DNA from: Blastomyces gilchristii SLH14081
Taxonomy: Eukaryota; Ascomycota; Eurotiomycetes; Onygenales; Ajellomycetaceae
Direction: 5' to 3'
NCBI RefSeq assembly: GCF_000003855.2
Contig: NW_003101679.1
Span: 1,858,016-1,922,015, forward strand
Length of the DNA stretch: 64,000 nucleotides
Below, in pieces: positions 1-11,313 of the stretch (position 1 is the first letter of the stretch; the number at the start of each line of letters is the position of its first letter). The notes beneath the pieces are model-generated. The model was not told the origin of the DNA. It did no database searches and saw nothing but the letters and a program-made list of their open reading frames with translations. The translations under genes were made by a program, and so were the position numbers.

Positions 1-124
1 AAAACATAGTGATTGAATAGAGTTAAATTAGCTAACCTACCTCTCATATCTCATATCGGGGTCTGTACAGACAATATATTACAGGATAAATTTCGCTTCA
101 TAGCACAACAGCAATTAAAGTTGA

Positions 125-1900
125 TCAAACACCAGAATACACTGCAGTGACATATCTCCCGCACTCGACTCGCTGCTCCAGGCTCACTGTTCTCCCATCC
201 AATTGAACAGTGCGGCGAGGCGTAATTTGGAGTCTACTGTCCTCTCGCTGATGTTCGCGGGGAACAACATCGGCAGGAGGGCGGATGTGCGTGGGGGACG
301 CAATATTATTTCTCTTCCCCGTGCCTAATTGATAGAATTCATTCCCACCCCACCAGAAAACGTCTGAGCCCCAATTGGTGTCTGTTTGGGGGCCGTCCTT
401 CGAAGCAGAAACATTGGTTAAGTTTCCCAGTACAGCAGCGGCATGGGTTGCTCCGACAGAAATACGGCTTATCCCTATGGGGACAACCTTTTGCGCGGTA
501 TCGCTGTACTCAAACAAGCCACTAAGAGTCTTTATTTTTGTAGGTTTGTCTTGGGCATGAGTCCACTTCCCAGTCCCAAGGGCACCAAACAACCCTTTCC
601 CGCAGCTCCAGACATCCGTTGTGACTCGGCCAAGGTCCCTAACGGTGGTCGGAACTTCCATCGGGCTAAGTATCCTTTTGGCGCTGACGGTGAAAAAGCT
701 GTTTGTGCCTCCGGCAGCAATACTTGATGCTTTAACTTCATAGCCATCGGCGGGGTAGAGATTGCCGAGAGGAAGCATTGTTGGGGTATCAATGGAAGAA
801 GAGGCGACATTGGTTTGTAGCCCTAGCTGACCCGAAGCATTGTCGCCGAACACGAAGACTTGTCCAGCTTTATCAAGCGCCAGAGAATGGTAATCTCCAG
901 CTGCGATATTTGTAATCCGGACCCCGCGCAACTCGCTAACTTCATGACACAAGTCATATGGTCCCTTAGGCCGATTGTTCCACGTCAGGCCAGGAATTCC
1001 GAGTTGACCGCGGGAAGGAAAATGTTCCGTGCCGATAGCAGCAGAAAATATACGTCCAGAAGTCGTTAATAAAAGTACATGTTCGAGGCCGCCACTGATC
1101 GCGGTAACCTTTTCGCCCAACCCAAGCTGGGGTTGCAGAGGGCGATAACTCAATTCAGCGCGCGTTCGCCAGAATGGAATCCAGGAGTTTTCGGAAGGTT
1201 TCAACCCATTCTCTTGATCGGATTTTGATACGGGCAGTGAATAAACGTTTCCGCCGGAGGATAGCGCAATGATCCTGTTTGACGAAATACAAAGTGACAC
1301 GAGATTTTTGCCCTTGAGTGTCTTCGTTGGTTTGTAATCTGTTTTCGAATAGCCTTTGCCCCATTGGATCAAATCTCCGTTTTCCGTGATGGCGGCACCA
1401 AAATTCTGATCAAGCTTAACATCACGAAGAACCATACCATCGAAGTATGGTATTCTTCTTGGGGTCTTCACGACGAATTCATTCGAGTCCGGGTTTGCGA
1501 CTAACCCTGTATTCGAACCCCATGCATACAGCCCTGGCCGCTCCCAACTCCTCTTCACCTGGACATGCTGGGGGCTTAGTGACTCCCGGTTTTCCTCCGC
1601 TGATAGATTCTGCCTGGTCTTGGCCTCCTGCACAATGACTTCTGGTTGTAGATACCGCGATTTTTCTCCAAGACTTCCCGGTCTATCCCTGATGTAGTAA
1701 TATCCAAAGGATATAACAGCCGTCAACCCTGCCACGGCAATGTAAGAACGAATACGTGGTGGCACCCGAGGCTCTTTCTGGGACTGCAGAGGCCCGGCGG
1801 TAGAGTAAGGGCGTAATCGTGGGGCAAAAAGAGGCGATCTTTTAGACAGGGCCGAAAAGCGCTGCGAGGCAAGTCGCTTACTCCCTCGAGTAAACGACAT
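125..1900 (-). CDS. FMP25: FMP25-like RCC1-repeat mitochondrial protein
   Basis: Single uninterrupted frame of 591 codons, read leftward. The start is the ATG at 1898-1900, the first ATG in this frame; the frame stays open about 55 codons further upstream but only from a GTG, which fungi do not normally use. Visible features: a basic, Ser/Arg-rich N-terminus (RLASQRFSALSKRS) like a mitochondrial presequence; one hydrophobic segment at about residues 50-72; then RCC1-type blades (GLYAWGSNTG, GDLIQWGKGY, GDYHSLALDKAGQVFVFGDN, TDVWSCGKG, SDVFWWGGNEFYQLG). A presequence plus one TM plus an RCC1 propeller is the layout of yeast Fmp25, an inner-membrane protein needed for assembly of the cytochrome bc1 complex; transfer of that role is inference. 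It is divergent to COG3, but transposon G1 now lies between them. It could be another RCC1-fold mitochondrial protein, but the layout favours Fmp25. Confidence 0.8.
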   Translation of the reverse strand: MSFTRGSKRLASQRFSALSKRSPLFAPRLRPYSTAGPLQSQKEPRVPPRIRSYIAVAGLTAVISFGYYYIRDRPGSLGEKSRYLQPEVIVQEAKTRQNLSAEENRESLSPQHVQVKRSWERPGLYAWGSNTGLVANPDSNEFVVKTPRRIPYFDGMVLRDVKLDQNFGAAITENGDLIQWGKGYSKTDYKPTKTLKGKNLVSLCISSNRIIALSSGGNVYSLPVSKSDQENGLKPSENSWIPFWRTRAELSYRPLQPQLGLGEKVTAISGGLEHVLLLTTSGRIFSAAIGTEHFPSRGQLGIPGLTWNNRPKGPYDLCHEVSELRGVRITNIAAGDYHSLALDKAGQVFVFGDNASGQLGLQTNVASSSIDTPTMLPLGNLYPADGYEVKASSIAAGGTNSFFTVSAKRILSPMEVPTTVRDLGRVTTDVWSCGKGLFGALGTGKWTHAQDKPTKIKTLSGLFEYSDTAQKVVPIGISRISVGATHAAAVLGNLTNVSASKDGPQTDTNWGSDVFWWGGNEFYQLGTGKRNNIASPTHIRPPADVVPREHQREDSRLQITPRRTVQLDGRTVSLEQRVECGRYVTAVYSGV

Positions 1901-1998
1901 TATGCGTGTTTTCCGGATGCTTCCCCATCCATCGAGTGATGACCGGGGTTTTATGGGCTTTGCGATAACCGGATGCAAATCGTGGAGTCCGGTGTATA

Positions 1999-2043
1999 CA
2001 GAAAACTTGACCTCGCTAAGTGCGCCACTTGACCTTGTTACAT
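1999..2043. promoter_or_regulatory. Left arm of 45-bp inverted repeat with TGACCTC motifs
   Basis: About 100 bp upstream of the FMP25 ATG. It is the near-perfect reverse complement of 25998-26042 upstream of COG3 (two or three mismatches in 45 bp). TGACCT-type motifs lie at 2008-2014, 2030-2036 (ending in T) and, just outside the arm, 2055-2061. Removing G1 puts the two arms within about 0.9 kb of each other in one divergent intergenic region. A promoter role is inferred from position only. Confidence 0.5.
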
Positions 2044-2177
2044 AATCATGACCCTGACCTCGCACAATACAGTAATAATCAGTTGATAATTGACTTTCAA
2101 TCTTTCAATTCACTCATTCATTCAGCTCATCAATCAATCAAAGCATGTATAGCTGATTCATAATCAATTTAATAAAC

Positions 2178-2710
2178 TGTCACGCTCCCGGCCGCGCCAA
2201 GGCCCCGTTGCGGTTCCACACGGCCCATCGATCCCATGCGGATGATTCCATCCCGTCTGAACTGGTTTCCAACCACCCTATGACATCATTTGGATATATC
2301 ATAGGAAGATCCGATTGATGGATATGAGAACCCCACTTCTATATGAGGTCAGCAGATTACTCTTCCTTGATAATGAGATGCTGCTGAGGTATTACTTCAG
2401 CTATTCTTACTTATGAAATAAGAGAAAAGTATTCACTCATTATCTATATAGAATAGCTAGATGCTGACTTCTTATTAAAGAAGTCAGTGATTTGTTTTTC
2501 TTCTACTGAAATATATATAAGAGTTACTGTATATCTCATATAATCTTCTTAGTATACTAAGTATCACATCTGTGATATTCTTACAATAACTCTATAGTCT
2601 ATAAGCTTATTATTCAAATAAAATAGTTAAGCTTACTTATATAACTTCTTAAATAACTATCTCTATATAATATCACTGACTAGTCACTGCTTTGACTCTA
2701 TTATATTATA
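2178..2710 (+). repeat. G1 5' LTR
   Basis: Begins TGTCACGCTCC and ends TTATA (TTACA in the 3' copy). The first ~110 bp are GC-rich and apparently undamaged, while the equivalent part of the 3' LTR has been converted base by base to AT; from about 2300 on this LTR too is AT-rich. The length matches the 3' LTR exactly. Confidence 0.88.
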
Positions 2711-3539
2711 ATTTGAATTACTTAATCTGATTATAAGTTTGAATCAGTTAAGTTTTAACAGACTGATATAATCTTATATATTTATATTAAAACTGATCTG
2801 ATCTCACTCTCTGAAGAAAATACTATATTATTCTTTAAAGTATGTACATCTCTATTCTGATAGAAATCTGAGATTTCTAAATCTGCTGTATATTTTAATA
2901 TAGACTTTTTAATTACTCTGTTACTACTGCAGCCTCTATACATCTATATCTATTATAAAGATAGAGAGATTAAAATCAGAGATTTTCTAAGATATAAGAG
3001 AAATATCTTATCTGAATTTCACAGCTTTATCTGTATTCTTGAACAGAAATTTCACCTTAATCTGAGTCAGTATAATACTTATAAGATATAAGTAATATAT
3101 GCTGTCAATCTTCTTGAAGACATCTCTGTGACTACTTGAGTTATTAAGAAGAGAGAGCTTGAGTGTATTAATACTATTATAATTTAAGAAGAATTTAAGA
3201 ACTTTCTACTGAATTAAATTAAAGACTACTATAACTGCAGCTTTATAATAGTACAGTGATTTAACTTATTATATTAATAAGATAATAAGAATTCTTCTAA
3301 TTTCAATATAAGATTTGAAGAATGTTAAGAGAAATTAACTAATAATTTAAATTAATTAAAAATACAGCTTTATCTTACAAAGCTGACTTATAAGATATGA
3401 ATAATAATATTATAATATCAGAGTTTATTAATTAATTATACTGAGCTTATTAATCTGACTTCTTAGATCTATTTAAATAATTAATTCTCTGAGAAAAAGA
3501 TTAATAAGATCTTTTCTAAGTAATTAATAATAGAATCTA
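2711..3539 (+). pseudogene. G1 gag, N-terminal part, mutated
   Basis: AT-rich coding remnant between the 5' LTR and the LINE A insertion, continuing beyond LINE A at 11314. It aligns with the G2 segment around 57.7-58.5 kb on the opposite strand. No open frame longer than a few tens of codons survives. Assignment to gag rests on position and on the zinc knuckle that follows at about 11.4 kb. Confidence 0.55.
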
Positions 3540-3552
3540 AACAGTACTATGA

Positions 3553-3587
<35 letters not shown>

Positions 3588-3627
3588 TTCAATTATAGAT
3601 GTATGCAGTCAGAGACTATGACATTTA

Positions 3628-3650
3628 CCTGAGAATCTTTAGTTCTCAGG
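3628..3650 (-). other. LINE A 3' stem-loop
   Basis: Near-palindrome CCTGAGAA / TTCTCAGG (8-bp stem) about 75 bp from the (AAT)n end. The same hairpin occurs in LINE B (22518-22540), LINE C (51618-51640) and the tRNA-headed element (53969-53991), so it is a shared 3' feature. A likely role is recognition by the LINE reverse transcriptase (inference from stringent-type LINEs). Confidence 0.7.
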
Positions 3651-3945
3651 GTTTTTCCTATATCTATAGAGTCAACTATTATACATTTATCAATTTCAAA
3701 TATGTAAAATCAGAAAATTCCAGCTCAGAATACAAAAACTGTTTACAAATTGCAGTATTTCAACACCTTCTGATAGTTTGAAACCATTTGAAAATATTAT
3801 GACAAAAGAAAAGAGAACATAGTCTTAAAGATAGACACATTAAATAGGTAGAGAAAAGAACAGAAGGAAACAAGTACAGTAAAGAGAGACTATAACAAAA
3901 CAAAATTATTAAAAGATGATATATAGCTGTTTTAACAGACTATAT

Positions 3946-6900
3946 CTAGTCAATTTCCACCTCTTCATATTCAGATACTTCTGAATTCAGCCATTTTCTT
4001 GTAGCTGCTCTAGTTTCTGATAGAAAGTCTATTAAGTATTTAGTTCCTGTCTCAGTTGAGAATAAGAACCTCATATTTAATTGATTTAAATCATACTTCT
4101 TCTTTAATCTGACTCTGAGACTATTGTATAATGCACAATGCATTACAATATGCTCAGGATTTTCATTCACATTGCAGAATGAGTACTCTGTTGAATCAAA
4201 TCTATCATCAAATCTTTGTATATAAGATTTGAAATAATCATGTCCTAGTTTCAGCTGAATTATAGATGAGAATATTTTCTTTTTACATTTAATTGAACAA
4301 GATTTCCACTTTGGTTTTGTCTCAAATCTTGAATAATGTATACTCTTCTTTTGTTTCTGTCAGCTTTCATTTCACTTGTTTAAACAAGATTCTTTTATCT
4401 TTCTCTTTATGAAAGACCAGGACACTGTTTTTTAAATAGATCTGCTTAATTCTGAACCCTTTTTTGCAGCTGAATCAGTCAATTCATTGTTATGAATATT
4501 CATATAAGCAGGAACTCAATGTAGATGAATTATCAGTTTTGATATTCTTCTCTTTTGAATTTTCAAAACAGAGTTTAAAATCAGTTCAAGATTCATTTGA
4601 TCATTATGAATCTGACTATTTCTAAGTCTTTTTAAAGCAGCTTGACTATCAGAGAATATTCATGTCTCTTTCAAATCATTTCCTCTTTTATAAGATTTTA
4701 TTTCAATGAGTTTGAAAGCTTTCACTATTGTAAATAGTTCAGTATCAAAGACTTCAGATTCACAGTCTAAATTCCAGAAATCTGAGATAAAATTAATATT
4801 ATCTTCAGTATAAGCAATGCCTGCGCCTAATCTATTCAAATTCTCATTTTTTGAGCCATCTGAGTAGATCAGAATAGAGTCTTTTATATTAATTGTAGAG
4901 ATCTTCTTCAAATGCTGTTCATATTCTCTCTCTTTAGATAGTTCACTTATTTGTAAGTCTATGAGAGATTCCAGCTTTTCTCTTCAGAGAGATATCTTCT
5001 CATAATCAATTTTCTCAACATTTAATGAAGAAAATTGATTCTTAATAAGTGAACATAGTCTATACAGTTGAGAGGGCATTTTCTTTAAAGTATTATTCTC
5101 ATTTCAATCAAGAAATCTATTTCAATCCAGTTCATTTCCTGAGTTAACTGATGAAAATGAAGAAGAGACTCTTTCTCTAATTATATGATTTAAGCTCATC
5201 TTCATGACTCTCAGAGCATAGTTCATACAGGCCTTTTCAAATCAAATAGCAGGAGGTGAAATTGAAGCTTCAATTTCCATTGCTTTAATAGAAGATGACT
5301 TGAATGCATTCAGAATTCTTCTCAAAGCTCTGTTTTGTAGACTTTGAAAGAGTTCAGTGAAGTTTTCTTGATTGTTTCATTAAACTTGAACTTCATAATC
5401 AGCTACTGAGATAATACAGGCTATGTATAACTGTCTCATAGCCTGAAAGAATAGACCTCTCTCAGTATTTGATAGTCTGATTATACTATTCAGTAGTCTC
5501 TCTGTCTTGATGATTCTTTGTTGAATATGATATTTAAAATTCAGCTTGGAGTTTAACCATACTCCTAGCCATTTGACATTTAAACCGGGTTTAATCTCTT
5601 TATTCAAAAGAGTTAGACTTAGTTCTTTCTCATTAAACCTGGGAAAAAAGTGAATTAACTCAGTTTTATTCATATCAAATTGAATTAGATTGATATCTGC
5701 TCTAACAAAGATTTTCTTTACTGCTTTCTCAATCACTTCTAAGTTCTCTTTGATTGTCTTTGAACTGTAGAGTAGATCAATATCATCTACATAACTTGAA
5801 GATCTCACTATTTTCATCTCTCTATTCTTGAATAGATATGCAGTGTATATTGCAAATAAAACAGGTGAGATTGGAGATTCTTGTGATACTTCTATTTTTA
5901 TCTCAGTTTTATCTTGTTTTCTTCCATCAAAGAATAGTTGTATAATTCTTTTAGACATGAAACAATTGACTCATTTTATTAGAGAAAGTGACAGTTTTAA
6001 CATCTTCAAAGTTTGAATCATCTTAGACTTTGATACATGATCAAATGCATCTTTTATATCAATAAAAACTGCAGTTGAGACCAGATCTTCATACTTTGCT
6101 ACTTGAACATCATGAACAACTGAGAGAACAGTATCAATTGCAGAACATTGTTTTCTATCTCTCATTTGTTCATTAAATAGAAGAGAATCACTAATAGAGC
6201 TTATAAAAGATAATCTAGTAGCTATTATCTTTTCTAGAATTTTTTCTAAACAGTTCAACAGAGATATTACTCTATATAACTTAGGAATTGAAGTCTTTCT
6301 ATTAGGTTTTACAAGGATTACTTCAGTAGCTTCTCTCCAGCATTCAGAATGATAACCATTTTTTAAGAGATTGAAAAAGAGCTCAAAATATTCATTCTTT
6401 AAGTAGGAATATGTGTTTTGAATAATTGAGTGATTAATTGAATCAGGCCCTGCAGCAGTTTTAATTGAACTTGAGAATATTGCTGACTCTAGTTCATCAT
6501 ATGTAAGCTCAGGTCATTCCCAGTTATTTTCATCAATATATTCATGAAATGACATATTCTCCTCTTCTAAATGTGATGATGAGTTTTGAAAGAGAATTCT
6601 CATAAAAGCTTGATATTTTTTCTCAAAAGAATTTACTGTATATAATTCATTCTGAAATTCATATTCTAAGGTTGAAAGCTTTGCTACACTTCTTGTTTTA
6701 GTATAGTTGAAGGCTTTGAAAACTTCTTTTTCTTATGCTTCTTTAAGAAATTTGTTCCAGCAATCTGTTTTGGCTTTTTTAATATCTGAAAAATATTCAT
6801 TTCAAATAGCTTTGAACTCTTCATCAGATATTAAGTGATTCTTTCAATCTCTCTTAGCAGTGACTAATTGCTTTCTTTTAGAAGTAATATTCTCATTTCA

Positions 6901-7880
6901 CCAAGATTTGAAATACTCAGAAGACTTTTTCTTTGGAATATTTTCTTCAATACTTGTTAGAAGAATAGATGTAATCAGCTTTGCTCTATTCTCAAGCATT
7001 TCATTTGATATATCTTGACTTTGATTTCAATAGAGCTTATTCTGTCTTTCAGATTTCAGCTGTTTTACTCTTTCTTCAACTGCTTTTCAATCAGCTTTTT
7101 CAAAGTTATACTGATTAGAGAGAAGAGGATTTTCACTTCTTTGTTTTTCACTCAGTTCAATATCAAATTGAATGATCTCATGATCTGATCCTGAGGTTTC
7201 ATTTGAATCAATAAATCAGTTTATAAGTCTTTTTTCAATTAGATTTTGTGATATGAAAGTTAGATCTATAATAGATTTCTGTTTCATGTCTTTTCTAAAG
7301 AATGTTTGTTGATCAGACTTGTTAACTAAATCTATTAAATGCTCAAAAGTTCATTCAATCAGTTTATCTGCTCTTACTGCTCTTATACACTCTGAGTTTC
7401 ATCAGAGATGATGTGCATTGAAGTCTTCTGCAATTATAGAGTTTTTTAAGAGAGTTATATTCAAAAATCCTCTATCAATTGTCCAGGTATTATTGTTTTC
7501 TTTCAATGATTTTTCATTATAGATATTTATAAGTTGAATAGTATCAAACTCATTATCTTTATCTATAATATCACTCACTAGAATGTCAGAGTCAGATATG
7601 ATATCAAATCTCAGATTAAATTGATATCTTGATCTTTTTCTTCTATAGATTACTACTCTTGATTTTATCTCAGATTTTTCAGGAAGAAAGCAGTAATAGC
7701 TTGAATGAGAAATGATATACTTTTACTCAGTATCAAAATTTGGTTCTTGAAGAAGTACAAAGTCAACTTTTTATTCAAATACAATCTGAAGACAAGAATA
7801 AATGCAATTTAAGTTTCTATTCACATTATTTTGAATAAATGTGATTTTTGAAGAGTTTTTAAACTTTTTTTGTTGTTTTT
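3946..7880 (-). pseudogene. LINE A ORF2: endonuclease, reverse transcriptase, RNase H
   Basis: One frame broken by many stops, nearly all at former Trp (TGG to TGA) or Gln codons. Order in translation: APE-type endonuclease (EDFNAHH and the later SDHEIIQFD), reverse transcriptase (VFIDIKDAFDHVS; catalytic YVDD near 5785), a C-terminal RNase H (LIYSDGSK, SDSQAALKRL, LHWVPA), and a tail with the motif HIVMHCALYNSL. EN + RT + RNase H is the layout of the Tad1 and I groups of LINEs; Tad1 is the usual fungal one. The start is not resolved; the frame begins soon after ORF1 ends at 7923. Inactive as it stands, but intact segments up to 192 residues remain. Confidence 0.85.
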
Positions 7881-7922
7881 GTTGTACATTCATACTAAAA
7901 GAGAGTGAAGATATAGTAGAAT

Positions 7923-9512
7923 CTAATCACTATCATCAGATAGTAGATTATAACTATTTTGAAAAGCAGGAATCTCAACTGCTTGCATTCTATCTAGTTT
8001 ATTATCAGAGTCATTTCTCAATTCTCTAATCTTAACAGGTGTTTGAGAATTCAAATTCTGTTTACATTTAGCTGGAGAATTGGAGTTTGAAGACCTAGAT
8101 AGTTGAGAGTTTCTTCTTTTTAAGCTTGCAGTTGTGAATTTACTAGCTTGACTTTTCTCTTCAGTTTTAGATTCACTTTGAGCTTCATCTTTTCTCCAGT
8201 TCTTCTGAGTTCTTGAAGTAAATACACATTCTTTTGAGCTAGATGCATGTTTTTCTTTGCAATTGAAGCACTTAAGCAGAGTATGTTAACATATTTCATC
8301 TCTTTTTGAGCATGTTTCACATTTATACTCACTAGTTTTGTGATCTCTAGCACAGAATGCGCATTTTGAGTCTCTGAAATAAGAGATTGTAAAGTGTTCA
8401 TATCTTTGACAGTTTGAACACTGTGTTTGAGCTTTGAGATTCATTCTTGAATCTTTGTATTCATGAACTCTCATTTTCAAACCTGCTACTCTTACTTCAG
8501 AGATTCTTGATTGTTCAAGTGTCTTTGTATATACTAGAACAGAGGCATTTCTTCTGCTCTGTCTGAACTCAATTGAATTAAGTCATACAGACTCTTTTCT
8601 CAGTTGAATAGAATTGTATTCTTCTAATTCATTTTTGAGAAGCAGCATTTCTTCCTCACAGTCAAAAATTTCAACTGAAATATCATGAAGAATGAATTTA
8701 TCTCACTTTTCATCTCTTTCAGATAGAATTGTTGTATTCAGTAGAGATTCTATTACTGATTTTCAGAGATTCTTATTCTGAATGAGGAATTCTGCACTGA
8801 ATTCAGACATTGTAGTCAAAATAATAGAGTTTTCAAAGAAAGATGACTCAATTAAAGCTATGACTGGTTTTTGAACTTCAATATCAGTCATTAACTGAGA
8901 AAAGAACTGCTGATTAATTTCATTTCTAATTCTGAAAATGAGATTTGAGTTTAGCTTGTTTTTTTGCAAGCTCTCCTGATTTGAGACTTTGAGAATAAGT
9001 CTTCTGTTTCTGAAGATTTGAAAGTTCTTCTCTTTTTACATTTCTTTTTTTTCCTTTCTATGAACAGAGATCTGAGAAATATTCTTCTCAGTTTTCTCAG
9101 AATTTTGAGCAGATTTTGAACTAGCAGGTTTGAAGACAGCAGATTCTGCTACTTGAGCATATGTTTTCTTCTGATTTGAAGAAGAAGATGAAGAAGTAGA
9201 AGATGAAAAAGAGTCAGTGACTGTACTGAAAGAATTCAATGTTTTTTGAATTGTGTTTGAAATTCCAAGTTTGAACTTGATCACTTCTTGTAGTTGTCTA
9301 GCCTGAGTATGAAGAATTAACAGAACTTCTTCATTCTTCTCACTCAGACACTGTTTTCCAAGAATTTTGCTTGCTTTTTCCAGTTCCTGTATTTCAAGAA
9401 CTTGTTATTTCTCTATTTCTTCCTTCTTTCTTCTCTTTAGAATTTCAATCTCAGAAATGGCATCTGGGAAAACATCTTTTTTCACATCAACTGAGTGTAC
9501 TCTTGAACTCAT
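7923..9512 (-). pseudogene. LINE A ORF1: gag-like zinc-knuckle protein
   Basis: Runs from the ATG at 9510-9512 to a TAG at 7923-7925, 530 codons with no net frameshift but several in-frame stops. It begins with a basic, Glu/Lys-rich region (EILKRRKKEEIEKQ), followed by a Ser-rich tract and NQKKTYAQVAESA, and near the C-terminus has a run of Cys/His knuckles (CSNCQRYEH, CAFCARDHKTSEYKCETC, CFNCKEKHASSSKEC) typical of LINE ORF1 nucleic-acid-binding proteins. The same start and stop are found in LINE B and LINE C, which supports the boundaries. Confidence 0.8.
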
Positions 9513-10631
9513 TTTACTCACTGAATGAAAAGTTGATCAGACTGTTTCAATTGAGAGATTTATCAGTTTATTTTCAAATGAAAAGTTGGTCAGACTGTTT
9601 CAATTGAGAGGTTTATTAATCTATTTTCAAATGAAAAGTTGATCAGACTGTTTCAGTTGAGAGATTTATTAGTCTATTTTCAATTGAAAAGTTGGTCAGA
9701 CTGTTTCAAAAGAAGAATGAAAGACTTTTGTGTATAAAACACCTGATTTTTTTTTTCACACTAGTTCAGTAACTAGGTTAGATTTTTGAAGAGAATCTAA
9801 TAAACTAAAAGTGATTTTTAAGATAAATCAATAAAATCTTTACAAACTCTTTCTTGGGATACAGTGAGGAAAAGTATGATATCAATTGATAATAAATCAG
9901 ATAATATGACAGTTTTTGAGAGAAAAACTGACAAAAAATAAGTCAATTTTTTGCAGAGAAATTGATTAAAACTATTTAATTTTATTCTAAATCATTCAAT
10001 TCTTCTCACACAACAAGTATGCAACTCAAATCAGTTAATAAAGAGTGTAAAAGAGAATTAAGTATTAATGAAAGCTCTTCAGTCACTGAAAAAGTAATTC
10101 TTACTTAAAAGAATATGAAATTATGATAGAAAACAACTCTGTTTTTAATTCTTTGTAAGAATATTGTATAAAACTCAGAGAAAAACACCTTACTTTTTCA
10201 AGAGAAGTAAAAAACTATTTCTAAGATCTTTTTTTTTTGCATTAACTGCTGCAGAAGAATGAGATAGAAACTGCTAAGATATGCACTACTGTATACTCTT
10301 TATCAAGACTTTCCCTCTTCAGAGTCTTGATATTATAGAGAATATAAGTCTGTTTCTATATAATAATGTAAATATTGTCAGCAGAATGTAGAGAAACTGG
10401 TTATTTATATCTTAAAATAGAAGACTTTGTTAATGATTATATTAATATAGAGTTAATTCTCAAATTCAATAGAAATCTAGTGTTGCTGTTCTCAATTTCT
10501 TACAGAATCTATTGAATATTGAGATATTAAAACTAGATTTAATATATCTCACTGTGCAGGGATCAAAGGCTCAGTCAGATCTTAGAATATACTGATTTTA
10601 TAGTTGTTGGTGTGCTGTTGACTCATTATTC

Positions 10632-11252
10632 ACTGATTATGTATTGAATGCTGTTGCTGAGGTATCTTTTTGTATCATTCTGCTGAGAATGGGCCAGATT
10701 GAGAGGGGTAGTACAAGGGTGAGACTTGGTGTTGAAGTCTAGATACACAGGCGACGGACCGTGGAGGTTGCACTTCAGAAGAGTCTGTTGATTATGTGCT
10801 TGATATTATTGCTGAGGTATCTTTTTGTATTTTTCTGCCGGGGATGGGCCAGATTGGGAAGGGCGGTACGAGGGTGAGACTTGGCGTTGGTGTTTTGGAA
10901 CATCAAAGATGGACAGGGTTTTCGCGGAGGTCGCTCCTCAGATATCTCCACAACTACAGGTCGGGGATCTTCCAAAATCGAGAAGATTGGTGCATATGGC
11001 TAGGTCACTTCACCTTACAATTTGTATGGCACTCTGGCCCGGGGTTGTGGTGTGGTAGGGGAGAACGGGGGATAATCCCACACAGGAGCTTCGAACAACG
11101 TCCGGTTCATGTTTGGCTGGATAACTCCACCACCACACAGGGTATGCGGTCGGCGATGGGGTCAGAATGCTCGTATGATCGAGGGCTTTTCGATGGATCT
11201 ATCGGCGGGTTCTTATTCGAAAAATCGAGCGAGTTCGTGGTGGAGCGGTTGT
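10632..11252 (-). repeat. LINE A 5' modules, GC-rich and mutation-spared
   Basis: A ~475-bp GC-rich unit (11252 to about 10777) followed in element direction by a partial, more damaged repeat of its 3' ~110 bp (about 10745-10632). Homologous units lie at 15061-15525 and 44114-44545. They stand out from the surrounding AT-rich, mutated element. A long antisense frame crosses the unit but differs between copies mostly by amino-acid-changing substitutions, so I read this as an untranslated promoter-like module. Confidence 0.7.
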
Positions 11253-11313
11253 ATATAATACCATAAGAAGCTGAACAAGAGAAGAAATTAAAAAGATGAA
11301 CAGTACTATGATA

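Larger units (their letters stand above)
3555..11298 (-). mobile_element. LINE A, nearly full-length non-LTR retrotransposon (Tad/I-like, with RNase H)
   Basis: Flanked by a perfect 15-bp target duplication aacagtactatgata (3540-3554 and 11299-11313); the G2 element shows the equivalent unoccupied site. Read on the minus strand: a GC-rich 5' module (11252 to about 10777), a second partial module (about 10745-10632), an AT-rich leader, ORF1 with zinc knuckles, ORF2 with endonuclease, reverse transcriptase and RNase H, then a 3' UTR with a stem-loop and an (AAT)n tail. The last ~45 bp at the 5' end (about 11253-11298) are not in LINE B and may be an untemplated or switched addition. This is the least damaged of the three copies: the RT still reads YVDD. 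Confidence 0.9.

Noticed and set aside
1901..2065. N-terminal extension of the FMP25 frame (55 codons)
   Set aside because: It would have to start at GTG, and it overlaps the inverted promoter repeat; the ATG at 1900 gives a proper mitochondrial presequence.
10777..11266. Open frame of ~156 codons antisense to the LINE 5' module, present also at 14970-15530 and 44052-44528 (compare antisense ORF0 of human L1)
   Set aside because: Differences between the three copies are mainly amino-acid changing, with no start or end conserved, so there is no sign of selection on a protein; GC-rich, stop-poor sequence explains the length.
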